A DNA stretch of 38,091 nt from Marinicella pacifica (GTDB lineage Bacteria; Pseudomonadota; Gammaproteobacteria; Xanthomonadales; Marinicellaceae), in assembly GCF_014636635.1 (NCBI RefSeq), contig NZ_BMEO01000007.1, positions 72,760-110,850 of the forward strand, read 5' to 3'. This document shows, in pieces, positions 33,201 to 38,091 of this stretch. The translations under genes were made by a program, and so were the position numbers. The notes under the pieces were generated by a model. It was given only the letters and a program-made list of their open reading frames with translations. It ran no database searches and was not told where the DNA came from. Within the stretch, counting starts at the first letter, position 1; every line of letters starts with the position of its first letter.

Positions 33201-34415
33201 TTATTGAGACTTGTACTTTTTGGCATAATCTTCCACTTGCCGCCACACACGAAACAAATTACCGGACAGGATTTTCTCGATGTGCTGTTCTGAATAGCCG
33301 CGTTTTAACAGCCCGGCAATCAAATTCGGGTAGGTCGAAACGTCTTTTAAGCCGGTGGGTAGTGAATCACCGACACCGTCGTAATCCGAACCGATACCGA
33401 CATGGTCGATGCCCACCAGTTTCACCACATGATCGAAGTGATCTAACACGGTGTCTAAGGTGGCGAACTCAAAGGGTGTTTTTTCGAGATACGCTTTGGC
33501 AAAGGCTTTAACTTCTTCACTGTCTGACGCCACGCCCTTAACTTTAATAAAATCAGCCACGGCCTCTTTATAAGCATTATAACTGTCAATCGATTTCTGA
33601 GAAACGAAGGTTGAACCAAAGTTGATAAAAATCACGCCACCTTTATCAGCCAGGGATTTAATCATGGCATCACTCATATTGCGCTCAAAGCCCGGGGTAA
33701 AATGCCGCGCTGAAGAATGCGAAGCAATCACCGGCACTTTGCTGATTTCAATCACCTGCTCAAAAGCCTTATCCGAAATATGCGAGACATCAACCATCAT
33801 GCCGATGTTATTCATGGCTGTGACTAACTTTTTACCAAAGTCCGTTAAGCCCTGCGCCGGTCGTTTTTCGTCATAAGACGAATCAGAAATATGGTTACTG
33901 AGCGAATGCGACAAAGTAATGTAGCGAATACCGCGATCATAAAAATGCGTTAAATTAGCCAAGTTTCCGGCAATTGGCGAACCATTCTCCATCCCCATCG
34001 GCAAAGAAACCAGGCCTTTTTTAAAGTTGGCTTTAATATCGGCAGGTGACTTCGCCAAAGCAAATTTATCTGGCGATTGCTCAACCATTTTTTCCACACC
34101 ATCAATCAATTGATTGGCCAAAGCTGTGCTGTCACCGCCCTCTGCCTCAATGCGCGCAGGAATATAAATCGACATAAACGGCGCATCCAGACCGCCTTTT
34201 TTCGCCCGCGGATAATCGAAATCACCGCTTTCAGTGGCCTGACTCACGTCTTCATACTGTTCCCTTAACCGATAAGGCACATCCACATGCAAATCGGCAA
34301 TAATGTATTTTTTGCTGATGGCTTCGGCCTGTTTTTGTATATCTGTTTCTGCGTGAATAAGCATTGAGAAAGACAATAAGCAACAAAGGGTAAATAATTT
34401 GAGGTTTTGATTCAT
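33201..34415 (-). CDS. M19 membrane-dipeptidase family enzyme
   Basis: A 404-residue exported zinc dipeptidase (renal dipeptidase family). ATG at 34415 opens a signal peptide (MNQNLKLFTLCCLLSFSMLIHA); a TTG two codons upstream is less likely. Metal-site motifs are ADLHVDVPYR (HxD), GMENGSPIAG (bridging Glu), DVSHISDKAF and ASHSSARHF (His pair) and IGSDYDGVGD. These enzymes split dipeptides, sometimes D-amino-acid containing. No obvious ribosome site is seen. Convergent with the S9 peptidase. Confidence 0.92.
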   Translation of the reverse strand: MNQNLKLFTLCCLLSFSMLIHAETDIQKQAEAISKKYIIADLHVDVPYRLREQYEDVSQATESGDFDYPRAKKGGLDAPFMSIYIPARIEAEGGDSTALANQLIDGVEKMVEQSPDKFALAKSPADIKANFKKGLVSLPMGMENGSPIAGNLANLTHFYDRGIRYITLSHSLSNHISDSSYDEKRPAQGLTDFGKKLVTAMNNIGMMVDVSHISDKAFEQVIEISKVPVIASHSSARHFTPGFERNMSDAMIKSLADKGGVIFINFGSTFVSQKSIDSYNAYKEAVADFIKVKGVASDSEEVKAFAKAYLEKTPFEFATLDTVLDHFDHVVKLVGIDHVGIGSDYDGVGDSLPTGLKDVSTYPNLIAGLLKRGYSEQHIEKILSGNLFRVWRQVEDYAKKYKSQ

Positions 34416-34535
34416 GGTCAATAGGTATTTTAGAAGTGCTGTGATTGTACAACACAGAAATCAAAAAATCTGTGATTTAAAAAGCGTGCTTTTTTAACAC
34501 CAATACGATAAGGACGGACTGCAAAAGAATTGACT

Positions 34536-34609
34536 CGATCCCATGCCCCGACGTGGGAATTCATATTTAGTCTTTGGATCTTTACGTTCCCACGCAGCGC
34601 ATGGGAACG
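34536..34609. repeat. Pair of REP-like palindromes
   Basis: A degenerate unit at 34536-34561 (CGATCCCATGC, CCCG, ACGTGGGAATTC) and a near-perfect unit at 34585-34609 (CGTTCCCACGC, AGC, GCATGGGAACG). Both are the family of the palindrome at 33011. Paired REPs of this sort form BIME-like modules. Confidence 0.65.
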
Positions 34610-34651
34610 AGATAAAGTGATCACCATTTTAGTTAATGAAAATTATGATTT

Positions 34652-34912
34652 TTAACGCTTATAAACCTGCTTTCGGTGACCTATTTTCACCACCGTGACA
34701 ATCAACTGCTTCTCGGTCACTTCATAGATAATTCGATACACGCCCTGTCTAATCCGATAACGTTCCTGACCTGAAAGCTTTTCACAGCCAATTGGCCGGG
34801 GATTTTCCCGCAGTGACTCAATACGCTGAAGGATTCGGGCCACATCTTTGTTTGGGATTGGGCGTAAATCTTTGGCGACTGACTTCTTGAAGACCAGCTT
34901 ATATTTTGCCAT
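34652..34912 (-). CDS. RelE/ParE-superfamily toxin
   Basis: An 86-residue basic toxin. RelE features are KLVFKKSVAKDLRPIPNKD at the N-terminus, LRENPRPIGCEKLSGQERYRIRQGVYRIIYEV in the middle and VVKIGHRKQVYKR at the C-terminus, with the Arg/Tyr/His residues typical of ribosome-dependent mRNA cleavage. Overlaps the upstream antitoxin by 14 bases. Located directly beside the distal end of the integron array, though with its own promoter. Confidence 0.93.
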   Translation of the reverse strand: MAKYKLVFKKSVAKDLRPIPNKDVARILQRIESLRENPRPIGCEKLSGQERYRIRQGVYRIIYEVTEKQLIVTVVKIGHRKQVYKR

Positions 34913-35132
34913 GAGCCTTCAAATCGTCCAACAAGGCCTCATAGCTCATAGTCGGCTCGGAAACCCGTTCTTCAAAGGCCGCTAAATCCTCCTGATCCTC
35001 AGCCAGCGCTGCCCGAACCGCCTCGTTAACGATATCTGATAAGGAACGGTGTGTATGCGCAGCTTTCAACCTGAGCGCCGCATGCAACTGCGGTTCAAAG
35101 TAAATTGTAGAACGCTTTGATGTTTCGGTCAT
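34899..35132 (-). CDS. Ribbon-helix-helix antitoxin
   Basis: A 77-residue antitoxin: RSTIYFEPQLHAALRLKAAHTHRSLSDIVNEAVRAAL is a ribbon-helix-helix domain, followed by an acidic toxin-binding tail (EDQEDLAAFEERVSEP). ATG at 35132 is chosen because transcription from the promoter at 35163-35191 should begin near 35156, ruling out the upstream TTG. It should repress its own promoter through the palindrome at 35170-35187. Confidence 0.92.
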   Translation of the reverse strand: MTETSKRSTIYFEPQLHAALRLKAAHTHRSLSDIVNEAVRAALAEDQEDLAAFEERVSEPTMSYEALLDDLKAHGKI

Positions 35133-35162
35133 GGTGCTTTCAGAAGATTGTGGCAATAAGTC

Positions 35163-35191
35163 ATTATAGCGTCACAACGTTATGACGTCAA
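35163..35191 (-). promoter_or_regulatory. Promoter and operator of the RelE/RHH module
   Basis: On the leftward strand TTGACG (35191-35186), 17 bases and a perfect TATAAT (35168-35163). The spacer is almost wholly an 18-base palindrome centred on AACGTT (35170-35187, one mismatched pair), an evident repressor site. Confidence 0.85.
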
Positions 35192-35609
35192 ATGACCAAT
35201 GTTCAGATTCCCAGGTTGATAAATCGATGAGTTAAAAGGCTTTAAATCTGTTGGGTATAACACCGTTGGAACTACTAGCCAGCTCAAAGAATATTCAAAT
35301 AAAACAAATCGGTCATGGTCGGTTGGAATACGCTTAAAGTCAGCTCTCGAATAGCCCGGATTATACATATTAGCCTCATCACTTCACTTTTGTGAAGCCA
35401 TACCGCTCGGCTTGAATCAGAGAAAACAACCTAAAAAAGCTTTTTCAAGGCACTACAAACCTTAAACAAACTTAACCACTCAAAAACACTCAATTTAACG
35501 TGTTATTATGCGTAAAATTTAACATCATGGCTCGTTTTACGACCTTCATTTAATGACTGTCCTTGTTTATTTTACTGTCCTTGTTTATTCTCCTTGTTAT
35601 ATTAGTTCA
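35192..35609. other. Gene-free boundary between toxin-antitoxin module and integron array
   Basis: No convincing gene. A leftward 62-codon frame at 35180-35368 overlaps the toxin-antitoxin promoter and lacks a ribosome site. The interval contains a small hairpin CTTCAC-TTTT-GTGAAG near 35382-35397, a candidate decayed attC (35493-35602) and, inside that, two tandem 18-base copies (35556-35591) of a unit containing ACTGTCCTTGTTTATT, with a third partial copy CCTTGTTAT at 35592. Confidence 0.6.
35493..35602 (-). other. Possible decayed attC at the distal end of the array
   Basis: Leftward, ATATAAC followed by AAGGA at 35602 closely matches the start of the intact attC at 36441 (ATCTAACAAGG), and ACGTTAAAT ending at 35493 fits the GTTRRRY end. 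Length 110 matches the neighbours (114-123). The inner arms do not pair well and the site is interrupted by tandem repeats, so it would be non-functional or very weak. Confidence 0.35.
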
Positions 35610-36305
35610 TTATACAAGCTGCTTGGCTAAGGAAAATATAGCAATAGCTGCAATTGAGTAAACTATTAGATGCTCTATCAAGGTTACGAGACTTAAACCG
35701 ATACCAGCCCGTGAAAGATTGTTCTTGTAGAACTTGACAGCGCGATACACATCAATCGCATCATGCTGTAACGAATTCAATGAGGATCGGAAATCAAAGT
35801 ACAAATGAACAAAATCATCTATATTGTTGCGCTCCATAGCCCCATCCAAAACCTCGATAGGCTGTACTAGGTTCTTCAAATCGCAGTTGATATGTTTAAT
35901 TTTCGCATTTCTAACAGATGAATCTACTTTTCTTGAAATTTCGTAAAATAATCCGCTAATAATTATGGATATCAGGACAAAAACTAAAAATTTTGTGGGT
36001 GATCCGTTAGCGACTTCTAAGCCAAAAAAGGACAACTCTGTGTAATCGATGCCAATCCAACCCGATGCAGCCACGAGGATCGAGGTTGAGACAAATATTC
36101 TTTTGGATGTTAACGTCTTTTTGGTCTGCCAATCACAGAAAACCTCATAAAGGTCTTTGGTTTTGAGATTTGACCTTTCTAATCTTTCGATAGCTCTATC
36201 TATTAACTGTTCGTCTTCTTTATCAATAATTAACTCCCTTCGCGGTGCGGTGGGGTCAGATATTCCCGGCGCTGTTATGTCTGACGTAAAGCTATCAATA
36301 TTCAT
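35610..36305 (-). CDS. Cassette protein, three-helix membrane protein of unknown function
   Basis: A 231-residue protein I do not recognise. The N-terminal about 70 residues are charged and probably helical (LIIDKEDEQLIDRAIERLERSNL). Hydrophobic segments lie at about 70-90 (IFVSTSILVAASGWIGI), 105-122 (FLVFVLISIIISGLFYEI) and 203-228 (GLSLVTLIEHLIVYSIAAIAIFSLA), with a cytoplasm-sized helical domain between the second and third. The layout recalls small membrane effectors of defence systems, but nothing in the sequence shows that. It is the most distal cassette; no strong ribosome site. Confidence 0.7.
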   Translation of the reverse strand: MNIDSFTSDITAPGISDPTAPRRELIIDKEDEQLIDRAIERLERSNLKTKDLYEVFCDWQTKKTLTSKRIFVSTSILVAASGWIGIDYTELSFFGLEVANGSPTKFLVFVLISIIISGLFYEISRKVDSSVRNAKIKHINCDLKNLVQPIEVLDGAMERNNIDDFVHLYFDFRSSLNSLQHDAIDVYRAVKFYKNNLSRAGIGLSLVTLIEHLIVYSIAAIAIFSLAKQLV

Positions 36306-36327
36306 CTTAAATCTTGTCTAATTTTAA

Positions 36328-36441
36328 ACCTAACGCCGTGCTAAGCCGGCCAAACCGAAAGCGTAACACAGCGCGTACAATTGCGCAGCAATGCGCTGTG
36401 TGAAGCGTAGGTGAAGGTTCGGCTTGAGCACCTTGTTAGAT
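36328..36441 (-). other. attC: attC recombination site 1
   Basis: Leftward it runs from R'' ATCTAAC (36441) to R' GTTAGGT (36328), 114 bases. Arms GTGCTCAAGCCG and CGGCTTAGCAC pair with one extrahelical C, and ACACAGCGC pairs with GCGCTGTGT. It follows the YdeI-like gene by 21 bases. Confidence 0.92.
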
Positions 36442-36462
36442 GAAGGCCCTACAACCTAGCCT

Positions 36463-36993
36463 TTATACCTTTGGTAGTTTTAGTGCTTTGCTATAAAACC
36501 CTGAATTATCAAAGCAACACACTCGTCGCTTTCCTTCAGATAGCATATTACAAGCATCTGAAATTCTCTTTTTACGTGTCTTGTCTTGCTTGGCAGACTC
36601 AACCCAATGGACCCAGTCAACTCTCGCGATTGTCGTTGTACTTTCCCACGTTTTGAGTGCTTGAGGAAAGCTCTGAATTGAGTCAGCCAAGTCTTTAGGA
36701 ACGAGGGGTTCGGGCTCGTCTATAACCGAGCTCAATCCAAATAGGTATTCTTCACCAACACTGAGCTTTCCCGACACCAAATCTTTGGATCTTAGTTTAA
36801 GCCAGTGACTTAAATTGCCGTCAGGCTCCAGTGTAACTTGAAATACGTAACCAGAAACTGATACCTCTACTGTTGTTCTACCTCGACGAGGCAAGCTATC
36901 GCTAACGTCTTTAGGCAATACTACAAAAGCTTCAAAGTCAGATCCCGCCTTTTGAGGCTTCAATATCTTTGCATTAAATTTAGAAGTAACCAC
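36463..36993 (-). CDS. YdeI/OmpD-associated family protein (DUF1905 + OmdA)
   Basis: A 176-residue soluble protein. The N-terminal about 85 residues match DUF1905 (FEAFVVLPKDVSDSLPRRGRTTVEVSVSGYVFQVTLEPDG...HWLKL). The C-terminal half matches the OmdA/YdeI domain (VPKDLADSIQSFPQALKTWESTTTIARVDWVHWVESAKQDKTRKKRISDACNML). Homologues have been linked to bacteriocin or peptide tolerance; biochemical role unclear. The start is GTG at 36993 with AAGG upstream. A frequent passenger type in integron arrays. Confidence 0.85.
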   Translation of the reverse strand: MVTSKFNAKILKPQKAGSDFEAFVVLPKDVSDSLPRRGRTTVEVSVSGYVFQVTLEPDGNLSHWLKLRSKDLVSGKLSVGEEYLFGLSSVIDEPEPLVPKDLADSIQSFPQALKTWESTTTIARVDWVHWVESAKQDKTRKKRISDACNMLSEGKRRVCCFDNSGFYSKALKLPKV

Positions 36994-37007
36994 TAGCCTT
37001 ATTCCTC

Positions 37008-37125
37008 ATCTAACGCCCGGCTCACCAGCGCGCAAACCGGAGAGGCTTTTGTGGTAAAGTGTAGCGCAGCGAAACCCACAAAAGCAGCGTAGGTTTGCGC
37101 GTCTGCGTGGAGCCGTTTGTTATGA
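37008..37125 (-). other. attC: attC recombination site 2
   Basis: Leftward from TCATAAC (37125) to GTTAGAT (37008), 118 bases. GCGCAAACC pairs exactly with GGTTTGCGC, TTTTGTGG with CCACAAAA, and the outer CGGCTCCAC/GGTGAGCCG arm has an extrahelical C. The TAA stop of the preceding cassette gene lies inside R''. Confidence 0.93.
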
Positions 37126-37560
37126 GCTGGGCCACTTTGGATTCCCCGCTTCATCATAAATTACACCAATATTTATGCAATCAAGACGGTCAAATTGAAA
37201 CTGCAGCTCCACCCAATTCTCGCTATACGAAACCGATAGAAATGATCCAAAGTCCTCCAGCTCAGGCTCCTCGCCTAGTAATTCAGAAACGAATAATAAA
37301 ACTTCTTGTTGTGATTTACCTATTAGCTGGCGACCACCTAGCGCTACTGTAGGATTATGAAACTCAATCCACCCTAAGCGATTTTCATTCTCAGGCTCAA
37401 ATGATAGCTCTAAGCGCAACTCATTGAACTGCAACCTCTTGCATCCCTCGTCCGTCGAAAATGCTTTATTCGGTTCTCCTAACAAGGTCACAACTTCATT
37501 TTCTGTAAAACCGAATTGAATTATATCTGCTCCAACACCAGGAATTATTTCCATTTGCAT
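37120..37560 (-). CDS. Cassette protein of unknown function with a GFTENEVVTLLGEP motif
   Basis: A 146-residue acidic, soluble, beta-rich protein. Near the N-terminus IIPGVGADIIQFGFTENEVVTLLGEPN resembles the helix-loop pattern found in several small hypothetical and putative immunity proteins, followed by LRLELSFEPENENRLGWIEFHNP and a second, similar half (IGKSQQEVLLFVSELLGEEPE...WVELQFQFD), suggesting an internal duplication. No signal peptide or catalytic motif is seen. The stop falls within attC 2. Confidence 0.75.
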   Translation of the reverse strand: MQMEIIPGVGADIIQFGFTENEVVTLLGEPNKAFSTDEGCKRLQFNELRLELSFEPENENRLGWIEFHNPTVALGGRQLIGKSQQEVLLFVSELLGEEPELEDFGSFLSVSYSENWVELQFQFDRLDCINIGVIYDEAGNPKWPSS

Positions 37561-37572
37561 ATCTCGATTGGC

Positions 37573-37695
37573 TCATAACGCCCCAATAACGGGCCGGAAC
37601 GGAGTGGTTTGCGTTGTGCTATTAAAGCACAAAAGCGAACCACGCAGTGGAGGTCCGAGCCAGCTTGCTGGCGGGCGTTGATTGGTTTGTTATGT
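37573..37695 (-). other. attC: attC recombination site 3
   Basis: Leftward from ACATAAC (37695) to GTTATGA (37573), 123 bases. CCAATCAACG pairs with CGTTATTGG leaving one extrahelical C; GTGGTTCGCTTTTGTGCT and AGCACAACGCAAACCAC pair imperfectly at the apex. The stop of the next cassette gene overlaps R''. Confidence 0.92.
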
Positions 37696-38007
37696 GTTTG
37701 CACTGTTGTAAATAAAACCCAGATTCAACTGACCGCTTTTAGAATATTTTGAGATTGGCTTGTTGAGAAACTTATTAGGTTCAGGCTTTTGGCTATTTCC
37801 TTTGAAATGTGCCACTTGCTTTTTATTTATTATTGCATCCCAGCTATGATTTTTACCTGCAACTCCAGCCAAATATCGCTTCTTCTCCAAGTGAACAAAT
37901 ACCTCTAACAGAGAAGAATCTTCAGCCAAGCTAAAACTATACTCATGGGGCGCATTTACATCATCCCCCATACAAACACTATCCCTTTCTACTTTTATCA
38001 ATATCAT
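37690..38007 (-). CDS. Cassette protein of unknown function
   Basis: A 105-residue soluble protein beginning MILIKVERDSVCMGDDVNAP, then a stretch of predicted strands and AGKNHSWDAIINKKQVAHF. I recall no characterised relative; the ERDSVCMGDD opening is distinctive. No signal peptide or membrane segment. No ribosome site is obvious, so expression may depend on read-through from upstream cassettes or Pc. The stop codon lies inside attC 3. Confidence 0.72.
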   Translation of the reverse strand: MILIKVERDSVCMGDDVNAPHEYSFSLAEDSSLLEVFVHLEKKRYLAGVAGKNHSWDAIINKKQVAHFKGNSQKPEPNKFLNKPISKYSKSGQLNLGFIYNSANT

Positions 38008-38020
38008 ATTCGTTGTTTAC

Positions 38021-38091
38021 ACATAACGCCTGGCACAGCTGCCGACAAAATTGGCGCTTGTTTTGCCGGCTTTTTGGCAAAACAAGTGACA
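38021..38091 (-). other. attC: attC recombination site 4 (cut by window end)
   Basis: The leftward 3' end is GGCGTTATGT (to 38021). The visible part includes an apical hairpin, CTTGTTTTGCC and GGCAAAACAAG (11-base exact arms, 38057-38067 and 38076-38086). The R'' half lies beyond the window and must follow another cassette. Confidence 0.82.

Larger units (their letters stand above)
35493..38091 (-). mobile_element. Distal part of a chromosomal integron gene-cassette array
   Basis: Four genes on the leftward strand are each followed within a few bases, or with overlap, by an attC-type site that starts TAACAA and ends GCGTTA in the gene direction, about 110-125 bases long. Gaps between attC end and next start are 12-23 bases. 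All cassettes share one orientation, so attI, the integrase gene and the Pc promoter should lie to the right of 38091. Compact single-gene cassettes with weak ribosome sites are typical of chromosomal integrons. Confidence 0.88.

Noticed and set aside
34430-34627. 65-codon leftward frame upstream of the M19 gene
   Set aside because: Its sequence (SRSHALRGN and similar) is simply the translation of the REP-like palindromes.
35180-35368. 62-codon leftward frame
   Set aside because: It overlaps the consensus promoter and operator of the RelE/RHH module, lacks a ribosome site and resembles nothing I know.
35556-35600. Tandem ACTGTCCTTGTTTATT units considered as a CRISPR array
   Set aside because: Only two direct copies plus a fragment, with no spacers between them and no cas genes.

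Overview
The window looks like chromosomal DNA from a Gammaproteobacterium. The left edge carries the order tRNA-Tyr, tRNA-Gly, tRNA-Thr, tuf. Inside are zapE, ampG, prpBC, rhlE, zapG (yhcB) and the divergent pair pmbA/darP. Two traits point toward a Xanthomonadales-related or Marinicella-like lineage: a MurL/MurD2 pair (the D-glutamate route known from Xanthomonas) and a recurring IF..(G/D)FE-type motif in exported proteins. The exact genus is inference.

Layout. 1-1272: tRNA/tuf operon read leftward from one strong promoter. 1470-2288: a BtuF-like periplasmic protein, converging on and overlapping a leftward block (9981-2261) of ampG, an alpha/beta hydrolase, zapE, a DUF2157 membrane protein, a beta-lactamase-fold serine hydrolase and a DUF4401/GDYXXLXY membrane protein. 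10112-13406: a cyclic-nucleotide-binding/rhodanese protein with a substituted active-site cysteine, then prpB-prpC, closed by a terminator. 13433-14137: an AT-rich HigBA-like toxin-antitoxin module whose toxin mRNA is probably leaderless. 14158-15797: a Pmp3/YqaE-type peptide and an RhlE helicase. 15798-16302: no gene, but hairpins and an inverted-repeat element. 16303-19802: a DUF1800, DUF1501, mono-heme cytochrome operon. 20021-21661: a BlaI/M56 regulatory pair with two clear BlaI operators and an apparent second start inside the M56 gene. 21690-23546: a five-heme exported cytochrome. 23679-23936: ComEA-like protein. 29510-23965: a tightly overlapped leftward operon of pmbA, murL, murD2, a Sel1 protein, a DUF2288 protein and zapG, with darP divergent. 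30159-30814: VapBC with a large palindromic operator. 31092-34415: an S9 lipoprotein peptidase and an M19 dipeptidase, flanked by REP-like palindromes. 34652-35191: a RelE/RHH toxin-antitoxin module.

35493-38091: the distal end of a chromosomal integron cassette array. Four single-gene cassettes all read leftward. They are separated by three complete attC sites and a fourth that is cut by the window end, and there is a decayed candidate attC at the distal boundary. The integrase and attI would lie beyond position 38091. The cassette proteins are a YdeI/OmdA-like protein and three I cannot assign. This is the most mobile and least characterised part of the window.

Three independent type II toxin-antitoxin modules in 22 kb, each with a palindromic site at its promoter, and several families of palindromic repeats show substantial accessory content set among housekeeping genes.
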